Both the position numbers and the translations under genes were made by a program. A stretch of DNA of 64,000 nucleotides from Neocallimastix lanati (nom. inval.) (taxonomy: Eukaryota; Neocallimastigomycota; Neocallimastigomycetes; Neocallimastigales; Neocallimastigaceae), in NCBI GenBank assembly GCA_016946835.1, contig JACVTC010000093.1, forward strand, positions 107,501 to 171,500. Reading direction: 5' to 3'. This document shows, piece by piece, positions 50,600 to 59,780 of this stretch. The notes under the pieces were generated by a model. That model saw nothing but the letters and a program-made list of their open reading frames with translations. It ran no database searches and had not been told where the DNA came from. The number at the start of each line of letters is the position of its first letter. Positions within the stretch are counted from its first letter, which is position 1.

Positions 50600-51843
50600 A
50601 GAGAATATTTAAAATTGATGGTGTGGAATATCTTAAACAAGGAGAACAATTGAGAAGAATAGTTCACAATAAAGAAGAGAAGCAAAATAATCGAAGAAGC
50701 CCATGGTCTAGGCCACGAATGAGTTTACAAAACTTATAACAGACTGAAAAGAGATTACTACTGGGGATATATGAAAAAAGATATACAAATGCTAATAAAA
50801 TGTTGTCACAAGTGTCAAACTTGTCAACCACAAAAATTAAATAAATATACCGAAAATATCGCAATTGTACCTGAATATCCTTTCTCAAGAGTTGGGTTGA
50901 ATCTAATAGGACCATTACCTATAACAAATAAAGGTAATAGATATATAATTGTATTAGTAGATTATAAGTAAAAACCTCTCGAATATTCCCATTCCTGTTG
51001 AAAGACCTTTCGTTAGAGTTGGCCTTGATATCGTAGGACCTCTACCAATTACAGATAAAGGGAATCAATATTTAATTGTACTTGTAGACTATACTACTAA
51101 ATGGGTAGAGGCATCGGCTTTAAAGAAAATAGAAAGCCAAGATGTAATAAGCTTTCTTAAAGATGTTTTTGCAAGACACTGTGTGCCGGAAATAATTACA
51201 GATAATGGCACGCAATTTTCGTCGGATGTCACTAAAACAATAGTTGATTTATATGGTTCGTGGATTCACTTTGTCGCTCCTTACCATCCTGAAGCTAATG
51301 GACAGGTTGAGAACAGAAACCTGGAAATAATTAAAATATTAAGACATCTCTGTCTTTATCAAGAAAATTGGGATGAATATATTCCAGCTTCTCTATGGGC
51401 ACTTCAAACTTCTAGGTCTAGCGTAACAGGTTTCAGTAGTTTTGAACTCCTATATGGTAGGAAAGATCTATGGCCATTGAGTGTTGTTATTCCTGATATT
51501 GCCAAAAATAAAAATGAATCTGAAGATGAATATAATTTAAGAAGATTCATTCGCCATCAAAAATGGGTAAAAGAAGCCATGGAAAACCATAAAGTAAACT
51601 CATTCTTACTGGCTTCAAAGAAGCAAAGCAGTCGATAGTATGAACCATACCTATAAACCTGGTGACTTAGTTCTAGTTCGCTACATCGGAAGAAAAAAAT
51701 AAGATCCATTTTTCATTTGACCATTTAAAGTAATTAAGGCTTCTTGATTCAACACACTTGCTTTAGAAACTATTGATACTCATAAAATACTAGAAAGAAA
51801 CGTCCACATTAAAAATGTTAAACCCTATTTAGTTTCCGTATAA
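50600..51843 (+). pseudogene. Integrase of gypsy remnant 2, with a duplicated core start
   Basis: A zinc-type segment (CCHKCQTCQ near 50,800) is followed by two successive versions of the core start. The first, 50,863-50,970, has FSRVGLNLIGPLPI. The second, 50,985-51,095, has FVRVGLDIVGPLPI. The second leads into an otherwise good core (ITDNGTQFSSDV, then HPEANGQVENRN, with D and E catalytic residues) to 51,638. The C-terminal GPF-like region (51,640-51,843, NVHIKNVKPYL) carries three stops. Confidence 0.82.
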
Positions 51844-51907
51844 TTGTTTCAAAAAAAAAAAAATATGTTATTATTTATATTAATTACTCAGATAAAATTT
51901 TTATCTT

Positions 51908-51918
51908 AGGGCGAGAAA
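51908..51918 (+). promoter_or_regulatory. Candidate polypurine tract / 3' LTR junction
   Basis: AGGGCGAGAAA lies 65 bp after the integrase end, the position and style of many fungal Ty3 polypurine tracts. If correct, the 3' LTR starts just after it, but its 5' partner was not found. Confidence 0.35.
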
Positions 51919-51930
51919 TCTTGATAAATA

Positions 51931-53276
51931 ATAACTATAATTACGTTTATTTATTAAAAATATATATTTATTTATATATATAAAATATTTTTAATTTTAT
52001 TATAAGAAAATAATTTATAAAATAAATAGTTGTTTATTTTTATACTAATATATATAAATTATTAATAATTCATAATATTTTATTGTTATTTCTATAAGTT
52101 ACTTCATTATAAAATTATTATTATTATTTCATTTTTATTATTGATTGGATAATGTTGTTACACCGATTTAGAATATAAAAATAATAATTTTAAACAATAT
52201 TTTTAATATCTCTCTTTTGAATAAAATAAATTTTTAATAATAATAAATGAATAAATAAATTAATAAAATTTAAATACTAATATATATTTATAAAGTATAT
52301 TAAATAATTTTTTACATAAAAGCAAATTATAAAATAAATCTTATAAAATAAACCAAGATTTATTATTTATGATAAAGAATAGAATAATAATGATATTTCT
52401 AATTAAATTTTTAATAATTTATTATATAAAAATATATTATTATATTCTTTACTATTAATAGTTTTCTTATATTCTATATAATAATTTTTTATATTAATTA
52501 TATTTTATAATTTTAAATATTAAATTTATGTAATTTATTAATTAATATAATTGGATTTAATAATGTAATTAAATAGTATAAAATAAATGTATGATCCATA
52601 TTTTATATAAGTGGCCTTTCTGAGAAAAGAATTAGAAATATTAGTGAAAATGAAATAGGAATAGTAAATAATTGAAAGGTTTCCCATATTGTTATTAAAA
52701 TAAATATTAATATTAATAAAGTTATTTTTTTTAACAATAAAATAGATATATAATTTATAAATAATAAATATTTTTAATAATAGTTCTTTAAATAAAATTT
52801 ATAATGTATAGTAATAAATTCTTTTACTGTAATTTTAGTTAGTTAATTTATCTATTTATTAATGCTCACACTCCTTTTACAATATGAACCTCAACATTTG
52901 AGGTAAAGAATGAATTAATAACATTTATATGATGTAAACATATATATAAACATAATATAAATAAATACATGTGACGTCATATGTAGATAATTGAAATTAT
53001 TAATATAAATCTTATTTACTAATATTTTCAGAATTATTAGGCCTAAGATAATTTTTTAAATATTAAATAAGAATTTATATTAATTATTAATTATTTAAAT
53101 ATATATATTATTTATAATTAAATAAATAATATTTTAACTATTGAAATGTAAATAACTGAAATTGAGATTTCAATTCAGTTATAATTTCAACATTCATTTT
53201 GTCACGAATACTAGTGGATTTGAGATTAAAATTTACTATTAGATAAATTGAAATTTAATTTCATTATTGACAAAAA
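51931..53276. other. AT-rich DNA, no gene; may hold a decayed LTR
   Basis: AT-rich throughout with a small hairpin CCTCAA-CAT-TTGAGG at about 52,888-52,903. No coding signal was found. Confidence 0.5.
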
Positions 53277-54473
53277 TTATTTTAATTCGATTTTATTTAA
53301 TACATCATCTTCCCCCCCTTTCGGAATTTGGTAAAGCACTCCTGAGCCAGCAAATTCGGAAGCATCGGAAACTAAAATGAGGCGTTCATCGAAATTAAAT
53401 GCGGCGCGGGAATAAGTTTCCAGACGTTTTAAACAATCATAGAAATGTTGTTTAACGTAAGTGGCGTTAAAATTAGATAAATTGTCCGAAAAAGGCTTGA
53501 TTATATTAGCGTAGTTGGGAATAAAATCAGAAAACCAATTTAGGAGGCCTAAAATCTTTTGAAGCTCCTTTTTTGAGTTAGGACAAGAAATACCATTGAG
53601 TTTGTTAAGGTTGAGAGGTGTATAAGCACCTTCTTTGATGAGGAAGCCTAAATATTCAATTTTTGACAGGAAGAACTGACATTTTTCAATTTTTGAGTAT
53701 AGTTTAAATTTACGGAATCTTGAAAGAACCCATTTGCAATTGTTGAAGCATTCGGATTTGGAGTCACCGTATATTACTACATCATCCAAGTAGCAGAGCA
53801 CACCATGGAATAATTTATCGAAGAGTACATAGTTCATAAAAGCCTGGAAAAATGGAGGAGCGTCACTTAATCCGAAAGGCATAACATTCCAGGTATAGAT
53901 TCCCCATTCACAGATGAAAGCGGTTGCTTCTTTGGTTAGTGGGTCCGTGATTCTAATCTGATTATAGGCAGATCGTAAATCTAAACATATAACATATTTA
54001 TGTTTACAGAGTTCATTAACTTGTTCCCTTAAGTTTGGTATTGAATTCTGTGCAATATCGCAAATTTTATTGACGTGTATATAATTATATACGTAACGAA
54101 AGGAGCCGTCATGTTTTGGTACAGGAAACATGTTAACCGCGTGGGAAAGAACCGCGGGTTCAATCCATCCTTCGTTCATATAATTTTGAATCATAGCTTT
54201 TGTGGCCAATGAAGCTTCTTTAGAAGTAATTTTGGGTTTTGCCAAGGGTAATCGCTTTAAGTCCTGGGAAGTTATATTAAGCTTGAAATCCCATTTCCCT
54301 CTGGAAGGTGATAGTCCTCTTGGTACCTCAAAAACATCCTTGAACTTTGTTAGTTCATTTGGGAGTAATTTGTCAATCAACATATTGTTGTTACTGATTG
54401 TTTTATCATAAGTTAAGGTGACCTCATTTCTATGAAGATCTCTTTGAAGGTTTAATAATTCGGATTCGTCTTC
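53277..54473 (-). CDS. Reverse transcriptase with RNase H first half (Ty3-like)
   Basis: The frame is open from just after the TAA at 54,474, and the first ATG is at 54,383. Counting from that ATG (368 aa), motif A is VICLDLRSAYNQIRI with Asp135. VMPFGLSDAPPFF is at 167-179. The catalytic Y-L-D-D box is intact at 198-201. The thumb has EYLGFLIKEG. The RNase H begins ERLILVSDASEFAGSG with its first catalytic Asp at 340. The frame stops 28 residues later, where this copy of the element ends. The enzyme would copy RNA into DNA. It appears undamaged except for the truncated RNase H. It shares its frame with the Gag-Pro region upstream, separated by two stops. Confidence 0.88.
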   Translation of the reverse strand, partial: EDESELLNLQRDLHRNEVTLTYDKTISNNNMLIDKLLPNELTKFKDVFEVPRGLSPSRGKWDFKLNITSQDLKRLPLAKPKITSKEASLATKAMIQNYMNEGWIEPAVLSHAVNMFPVPKHDGSFRYVYNYIHVNKICDIAQNSIPNLREQVNELCKHKYVICLDLRSAYNQIRITDPLTKEATAFICEWGIYTWNVMPFGLSDAPPFFQAFMNYVLFDKLFHGVLCYLDDVVIYGDSKSECFNNCKWVLSRFRKFKLYSKIEKCQFFLSKIEYLGFLIKEGAYTPLNLNKLNGISCPNSKKELQKILGLLNWFSDFIPNYANIIKPFSDNLSNFNATYVKQHFYDCLKRLETYSRAAFNFDERLILVSDASEFAGSGVLYQIPKGGEDDVLNKIELK

Positions 54474-54872
54474 TTATGCGATTTGATTTAATATATTATG
54501 GAACGATACGTCATAAAAGTTACTAGTATCCAAGGAGGAGGAATCTAAGTTTAGTGTTTGTCTTCTGTTTTCTGCATTTTCTCTTCGAGCTGTTGTTTGT
54601 ATTCTAGTTTCTTTCCAACTGGTAGGAGATTGATCTCCGTTGAATCTTCTAGGATGGCTGGTTTCTAAATTATTTTCTAATGTTTCGCCAATTTCTTCAA
54701 GGGTGTATCCGGTTCTATTAATGGCTTGTTCATCTTTTTCCTCAGCTATTAATTGATTTTGCATAGCGTCTTCAATAGTAGCATTGATTACAGTGTTATT
54801 GCCAGGTTCATCTTGATTTTGTCTATAATCAATTGGGAAGTATTCTTCAATACGATCGATTGGAATATTATA
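54474..54872 (-). pseudogene. Linker between protease and RT, between two in-frame stops
   Basis: This 132-codon stretch is in the same frame as Gag-Pro and RT, bounded by TGA (54,873-54,875) and TAA (54,474-54,476). It is acidic and Asn/Gln-rich (RRENAENRRQTLNLDSSSLD). It has no domain I recognise. Because the reading frame never changes, it was probably part of one polyprotein. The stops are either decay or recoding sites. Confidence 0.6.
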
Positions 54873-57620
54873 TCATCGTTGAGCCATTTTGCCGATACTA
54901 AATAAATAATCAGGATTATCTATGATGATAAAAGGAAGATTTTTAACCACTAAGAAGTGAGAATACTGAAGAACAGCTTGTATGAATTCATCCGAATCGG
55001 TTTCCTTAATTCTATCTGCCAATTTACAACAAAAGGAAATGAGTGTCTTCTTGGTAGCTTTAGTTTTTCTCGCAATAGTAGAAAATTCTTGATATGATGC
55101 TTTACATGGAAGTTTTAGGAAATCTACTAATTTTTTACTTATGAGATTTAATGATCCTCCTGAGTCAATAAGCATGAGTAGCTTAATCATGGGCTGTTTA
55201 CTACTTCCGTTGACTATAACTGGGTTTAAATATGCTTCAGCGTATTTAGTAATCTTCCATGGTGCTGAAGCTTGGAGCTTATCTACTATCTTTTGCAATT
55301 CCATTCCTTCTGTAAAGTATTTGGGGTCAGGAGTAAACATTTCATCGATAAAATAGTGTGAAACTTCATTTGCACATTCAATTTCTTGAGTAGAGAACTG
55401 TTTATTATTTGTTTTTAGTAGTTCTTTTAATTGTTGTTGGATTATATTGTCAGTATCTTCTTCCGGGATGGAGGAGTCCTCTGATTCCGATTCGCTTTGT
55501 ACTTCAACTGTGTTGAAGTATGATATCTGTCTGTTTTTCTTGTATTTATTTTGTCGTTTGTATGCCTTATAGCCTGGTTTGTTTTTTATACTTTTTGGTT
55601 CACTTTTATCATCCGTATCTTTGTTTGTTTTAGATTTAATAAGTTCATTATTCATGTTGGTAGATTTACTTTTCCTTCTAGTACTACCTTGTCTAGAAGA
55701 TTTACCAAAATTTCTAGGTATTTCTTGATTTTGGCTTCTTACCCCTGATAATTGCAAGTATTCAATCCTCTGGTCTTGTAAGACTCTTTCTTCTAAGGCC
55801 ATTTTGTTTACAAAACGCATAATGGGTTCAAAGTTGTCATCTGAAAAGGTGGTGAAGCATATATTCTTTTTTATTGCTTCTTCCTGCCATTTCTTTGGCA
55901 TTATTTCAAAGACTTTTAATCCTTTGGCGTAGTCGGATATCTTTAGTATTTTGGCTATTTTATTTATCTTGGTTTCAAAAACATCTAGATGATCCTTTTC
56001 TAGTTTTAGATTGTTCCATAGTTTTTGAGCTTCATCTATTGAATATGTAGCAAATTTGGTTTGGAAATGTGCTAGGATCTCGTTGAATGGTATTGATATT
56101 CTACCAGAACATACCCCCCTCGCAGGAAGGAACTTATTGTAAAAATAGTTACGTTGGGAAGAAGGAAGGCAGGATAAGAAAGCAGTGCAAAGGTACTCTT
56201 CATTAGGGGGATGAGCAAAGTGATGAAGGTAGTCGTGGAATTGATAAACGAAATCATCAGCATCTTCAACCTTTCCGGAAAACATAGGTTTTTTAATATT
56301 AAAGATTTTTTGAAAGGTGGAAGGATCCTTTGCTTGTTCAGAAGAAGAGTCAGAATAGGAAAGTTTATATGGGACTTGAAACGATACTTTTTTATTACTG
56401 GCACTAAGTTTCACTGCCGTAGATTTAGCCCATTCAGCGACATTACTATCCACCACTTTATATTCACGATATAAGGCTCTACTCGAAAAGTATTTAGCAG
56501 AGTCTGCTTCGTTGAGTTTAGTATTTACTTTGGTAATTCGTTCAAACTCCTTGCTTCCAGGAATACTAGGAGGTCTTATGAATTTTGGGCTGGAAGTAGA
56601 GGCCATAGGAATTTCAAGTGGCTTAGGAGGAACTACGATAGGTTCAGGTTCCTTTCCTTTATCCTTTTTTTTGGGAGTAATAAAATTGCGGTAAGGTAAA
56701 TTAAGGACGTCAGCGGTCTTCATACTAACCATTGACGAAAGATCGTCAGAGGAATTGTATTTTTTAAATATATAATTCAGTAGGTTGTGAGTATAGTTTT
56801 CGAATTTCTTCTTGATAGAAATATCAGAAATAAAACCATTAGAATCCATTTTAAAGTCGAAGAATACAGCTGTCTTGGGATACCTAGCTATAGTATCAAG
56901 GTAAAGGTTGTAACGGAATATTTCTTTGTTGTTGATGTTTGATGGGATAACCGTAGTGTTAGTAGGTATAACATTTTCAATACGTGCGAATACATCATCT
57001 ATAGCGTTAGTTATTAACTTAGATAGAAGTTGACCATCTTTAACTGAAGGAAATGTTTCGTATTTCGTAGTAAAGTTCTTATAAAAGTTAATTGTATCGT
57101 TACACAAAGCAAGAGTTTTTAAGATATCCTCATTTGTTCCTGTATGATAACTTTTGTATTTTTCCATCTGTTGTTGGAAGGCTTGTAATGAAACGGTGAA
57201 TTGAGACGCAAGGTTGGAAATGTTTTCCAAAATTTCCTTGAAGGCTTTATTAGTGTTTGGATCGAGGTTGGTCGTTAACGCTAATTTTTCCGGAAGTTTA
57301 GTATCTGCTATAGCTTTTACCGTAATATCTTTAATTGATTCCAAGGCCTTATTATAGTCGATATGGAGGTTTTTCAAGAAATATTCAAATTTCTTTTGAT
57401 GCTGGTTTAAACCTTTTTCCAAGTTGCCGCACAATGTTAATATAGCATTAGTTTGCTCTTGTGAACTTTCCTTTGTTAGAGAAATGATTGTATTTCTCGT
57501 ATTTTCGAGTTTTGAATAATAATCCACAATTCTTTTATTTATATCATCAATATTTTTTAAAGTGGCTACTTCTTGTAAGTCCTTACTTGTGAGGGCTGTT
57601 CCAGCAACTGATTGAATCAT
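54873..57620 (-). CDS. Gag-protease polyprotein of the integrase-less element (915 aa)
   Basis: The open frame actually extends upstream to about 57,848; the first ATG is at 57,620. The N-terminal 220 residues are helical and probably coiled coil. About residues 430-570 are a retrotransposon Gag-like capsid domain (MFSGKVEDADDFVYQFHDYL, then AQKLWNNLKLEKDHLD). A Lys/Arg/Ser-rich basic region follows (about 640-700) in place of a zinc knuckle. The retropepsin site MLIDSGGSLNLIS (catalytic Asp near 819) and a later Ile-rich IIIDNPD strand lie at the C-terminus. It ends at a TGA that is in frame with RT. No frameshift lies inside the 915 residues, so this is a young or selected copy. Confidence 0.82.
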   Translation of the reverse strand: MIQSVAGTALTSKDLQEVATLKNIDDINKRIVDYYSKLENTRNTIISLTKESSQEQTNAILTLCGNLEKGLNQHQKKFEYFLKNLHIDYNKALESIKDITVKAIADTKLPEKLALTTNLDPNTNKAFKEILENISNLASQFTVSLQAFQQQMEKYKSYHTGTNEDILKTLALCNDTINFYKNFTTKYETFPSVKDGQLLSKLITNAIDDVFARIENVIPTNTTVIPSNINNKEIFRYNLYLDTIARYPKTAVFFDFKMDSNGFISDISIKKKFENYTHNLLNYIFKKYNSSDDLSSMVSMKTADVLNLPYRNFITPKKKDKGKEPEPIVVPPKPLEIPMASTSSPKFIRPPSIPGSKEFERITKVNTKLNEADSAKYFSSRALYREYKVVDSNVAEWAKSTAVKLSASNKKVSFQVPYKLSYSDSSSEQAKDPSTFQKIFNIKKPMFSGKVEDADDFVYQFHDYLHHFAHPPNEEYLCTAFLSCLPSSQRNYFYNKFLPARGVCSGRISIPFNEILAHFQTKFATYSIDEAQKLWNNLKLEKDHLDVFETKINKIAKILKISDYAKGLKVFEIMPKKWQEEAIKKNICFTTFSDDNFEPIMRFVNKMALEERVLQDQRIEYLQLSGVRSQNQEIPRNFGKSSRQGSTRRKSKSTNMNNELIKSKTNKDTDDKSEPKSIKNKPGYKAYKRQNKYKKNRQISYFNTVEVQSESESEDSSIPEEDTDNIIQQQLKELLKTNNKQFSTQEIECANEVSHYFIDEMFTPDPKYFTEGMELQKIVDKLQASAPWKITKYAEAYLNPVIVNGSSKQPMIKLLMLIDSGGSLNLISKKLVDFLKLPCKASYQEFSTIARKTKATKKTLISFCCKLADRIKETDSDEFIQAVLQYSHFLVVKNLPFIIIDNPDYLFSIGKMAQR

Positions 57621-57834
57621 ATCAAATAGCTTTTTATTTTCTTGACTAAGTCCGGTGATTTCATTTTGAAATTGAGAGGCTCTGGTATCAAACTCGTTGA
57701 AGAATTCAGTAAGTTTATTATTTTCTTCTTTAGCCTGTTTATCTATGACCCTTCTAGTATCTTCATTTTGTTCTATAGCCTTAACAGCTGTAGTTCCCGC
57801 AAGTGCTATGTTATTGTTTAATTCTGTTTTGAGC

Positions 57835-58383
57835 TCATTGATTTTTTGTATTCATGCGCAGGAGATCTACCTTAGTTTGTTCCCTGACTTGTTCTCTAAA
57901 GAACCTCTGTTCTGCAGAAATGTAGTTTCGTTTAGCGCTCCTTACGTCTGATTTCTTTATTCGTGTATCTCCATTATCAAATAGTTCTTGTAGGGCTTCA
58001 TATTTATATTGTAATCCTTTCCAGGTACCTAATAATTCAACTAGGTATTTATTTACTTGCCCTATAGATTCAATTTCTACCCATTCAGGATCTTGGGTCA
58101 AAGTGACTTCGTGCTGTGATCCATCTACTACGTCTAGGTATGAAATAGTAGGTGTATCTTGCTTGCTGTCGTATATGAAAGGATTTCTCCTTTCTTCTTC
58201 TAAATTGTTGGAGCATACTATAATTTCGAAGTTACCTAATAAGGGGACCAAAGCGTTTCGATTATTTTCCTCAACCATTCTTGAACTTTTACGACTTAGA
58301 GTAAGTAAACTATCGTTAGAAATACTATTGTTGTCTTCTGAAATTCTTTTGATATATAGATTATCTATTTTCAAAATATTCAT
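57835..58383 (-). CDS. ORF2 of the integrase-less element, 182 aa, unknown
   Basis: I do not recognise this protein. The N-terminal half is mixed, with RNPFIYDSKQDTPTISYLD. The C-terminal 80 residues are charged and helical (RFFREQVREQTKVDLLRM). Its ATG overlaps the stop of ORF1 in the tetranucleotide ATGA. Its own stop is also part of an ATGA. It overlaps the open Gag-Pro frame by about 14 bases, a region with a run of six A. The helix at its end reads on smoothly into the Gag-Pro frame, so it may be the true N-terminus of Gag. Confidence 0.65.
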   Translation of the reverse strand: MNILKIDNLYIKRISEDNNSISNDSLLTLSRKSSRMVEENNRNALVPLLGNFEIIVCSNNLEEERRNPFIYDSKQDTPTISYLDVVDGSQHEVTLTQDPEWVEIESIGQVNKYLVELLGTWKGLQYKYEALQELFDNGDTRIKKSDVRSAKRNYISAEQRFFREQVREQTKVDLLRMNTKNQ

Positions 58384-58754
58384 AAATTGCTGGTATTACC
58401 AATAGCTATGTTAGCTAAGAGTGTATCTAAATGGTAAGGAAGCTTCTCTTCTTTTTGCTTGCAAAAGAATTTATAGATGGAGGTGAGACCTAGGCAAATA
58501 AATTCAAAGGCACTATATTCTGGTGGAATTCTCCAAAAGCCTATGGTGTTGTCGTTATAAACGAATTCAAATTTACCTGTAATTTCTTGAATAATCGGTT
58601 CGTTGTCTATAACTTCGACGTAAGCAGAACCGTATTGATATAGCTCTATCTCTGAGCAATTAGTAAACGGGGTTATATCAGAAAAATAGTTTTGGTAATC
58701 AGAGTCTTCGATATCCCACAATTCTCCTTTAAATTGGATATAATAGGATATCAT
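58380..58754 (-). CDS. ORF1 of the integrase-less element, 124 aa, unknown
   Basis: I do not recognise this protein. It is acidic, rich in aromatic residues (YIQFKGELWDIED, FEFVYNDNTIGFWRI), with one hydrophobic patch (FEFICLGLTSIYKFF) and no signal peptide. It is the first ORF after the non-coding region and ends in the ATGA shared with ORF2, arguing that both are read from one RNA. The first ATG after the non-coding region was taken as start. Confidence 0.6.
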   Translation of the reverse strand: MISYYIQFKGELWDIEDSDYQNYFSDITPFTNCSEIELYQYGSAYVEVIDNEPIIQEITGKFEFVYNDNTIGFWRIPPEYSAFEFICLGLTSIYKFFCKQKEEKLPYHLDTLLANIAIGNTSNL

Positions 58755-59474
58755 TAATTTTTAACTTAATTGTATGTACGAATGATATTCTCCAAGGTTA
58801 TTTTTCTAAAAAAAAAATTTTTCGAATTTATTTGAAATTCTAACTTGTTCGAATGAACGTACGAAGTGTGAGGTTGCAGCCGAGAAACCCTAAGCTATAT
58901 ACTAATTTCGAGAGTGACCTCTTGGAGAGAGCTTTTCGCGATTATCGCAGGCTTTTTTCTTTATTCTTCTAGTTCTTTTCGATGATCACTAGCACAGATA
59001 ACTATTCTTGATACTAGTGTAACGCAGGGAGGTAGTGTTTATTAATGATACTTCTTTCTTATGTATCACCTTTAACGTTAATATAAATATATGTGTAAAA
59101 ACTTTTATTAAGAAAACACAAAATCTAATAAGTCGCTTGAATATTTTAAGTTTTAGGATTATATAAAAAATTTTATTTAATTATAATATTTATGTTAAAT
59201 ATTTGTTAAATTTATTTGTTATTAATTTTGATTTTAAGATTTTTATTAGTTAGAAAGAAAACTTATTAGATATATTATTTTTATAGATAAGAAACCGTTA
59301 TCTATTTTATATTTTATATATCTACAAGTTTTTTAGAAAAATAACAAAGAATTAATTATTTAAAGAAATTACATGATATTTATATAAAAAATATTTATTA
59401 AAGGTATCACTTCTATTCACTGACTTATAACCTATTATATTGGATAAAAATAAACTAATTATATATTAATTATA
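58755..59474 (-). promoter_or_regulatory. Non-coding region of the element, likely promoter and leader
   Basis: The 720 bp lie between RNase H and ORF1. On the minus strand a TATA-like word (TATATTTATA, about 59,082-59,093) is followed 40-45 bp later by AATAAA (59,038-59,043). A base-balanced leader with a GCGAT-T-ATCGC hairpin word near 58,938-58,950 follows, then ORF1. A TATA box and polyadenylation signal close together upstream of a long leader is the pararetrovirus plan. No primer-binding site was identified. Confidence 0.4.
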
Positions 59475-59768
59475 TTAATTATTAAAATGTAAGCGGCTTA
59501 ACCAATCAGCAATATCATTAGTTTTTCCTTTAATGTATTGTCCAGTTACTTTATATTGTAATAATCTTTCGAGATATCTTTTTCTCCGATTATCTACGAC
59601 TTTCTGAGAGTTTCCATTAATAATGTCTTTTGATGCTTTATTATCCGTGAGACATATGATTGGGTACTTTGTATTAATAGTAAAATATGAGAAGTGTTCA
59701 AGTGTTCTAATTATAGATAATAATTCTTTACCTAACCCTTTTATCAAACTTGAATGAGTAAAATCCAA
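59475..59768 (-). pseudogene. RNase H second half, at the opposite end of the element
   Basis: The piece starts in mid-domain. It contains GKELLSIIRTLEHF (catalytic Glu), ICLTDNKASKDI (second Asp) and KGKTNDIADWLSR (final Asp), the three catalytic residues absent from the piece at 53,277. It then stops at once, with no integrase after it. Its upstream edge coincides with the edge of the element. There is no ATG at the start; the frame opens after a TAA. Confidence 0.8.
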
Positions 59769-59780
59769 TTAATTTTATTT

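Larger units (their letters stand above)
46635..51930 (+). mobile_element. Ty3/gypsy-type LTR retrotransposon remnant 2
   Basis: Gag, protease, RT, RNase H and integrase follow in normal Ty3 order with a distinctly less AT-rich composition than the flanks. Every domain is broken by at least one stop or frameshift. Several stops are TGA or TAA where the family has Trp or Gln, suggesting transition mutations. A possible polypurine tract lies at the 3' end. A matching 5' LTR was not found. Confidence 0.9.
53277..59780 (-). mobile_element. Integrase-less Gag-Pro-RT-RNase H element, circularly permuted
   Basis: On the minus strand the order is: RNase H second half (59,768-59,475), non-coding region, ORF1, ORF2, Gag-Pro, linker, RT and RNase H first half (ending 53,277). 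The two RNase H halves fit end to end: about 26 residues follow the first Asp on one side and about 14 precede the Glu on the other. That matches the roughly 41-residue spacing seen in gypsy remnant 1. No integrase, LTR or CCHC knuckle is visible. The repeat ATTTTATTT lies at both edges (53,290-53,298 and 59,772-59,780). The body is much less AT-rich than its surroundings. The RT resembles Ty3/Metaviridae. The genome plan resembles badnavirus-type Caulimoviridae. Two chance remnants remain the main alternative. Confidence 0.7.

Noticed and set aside
53277-59780. DIRS-type (tyrosine recombinase) retrotransposon as explanation for a circular intermediate
   Set aside because: No tyrosine recombinase or methyltransferase frame is visible, and the element has a retropepsin, which DIRS elements generally lack.
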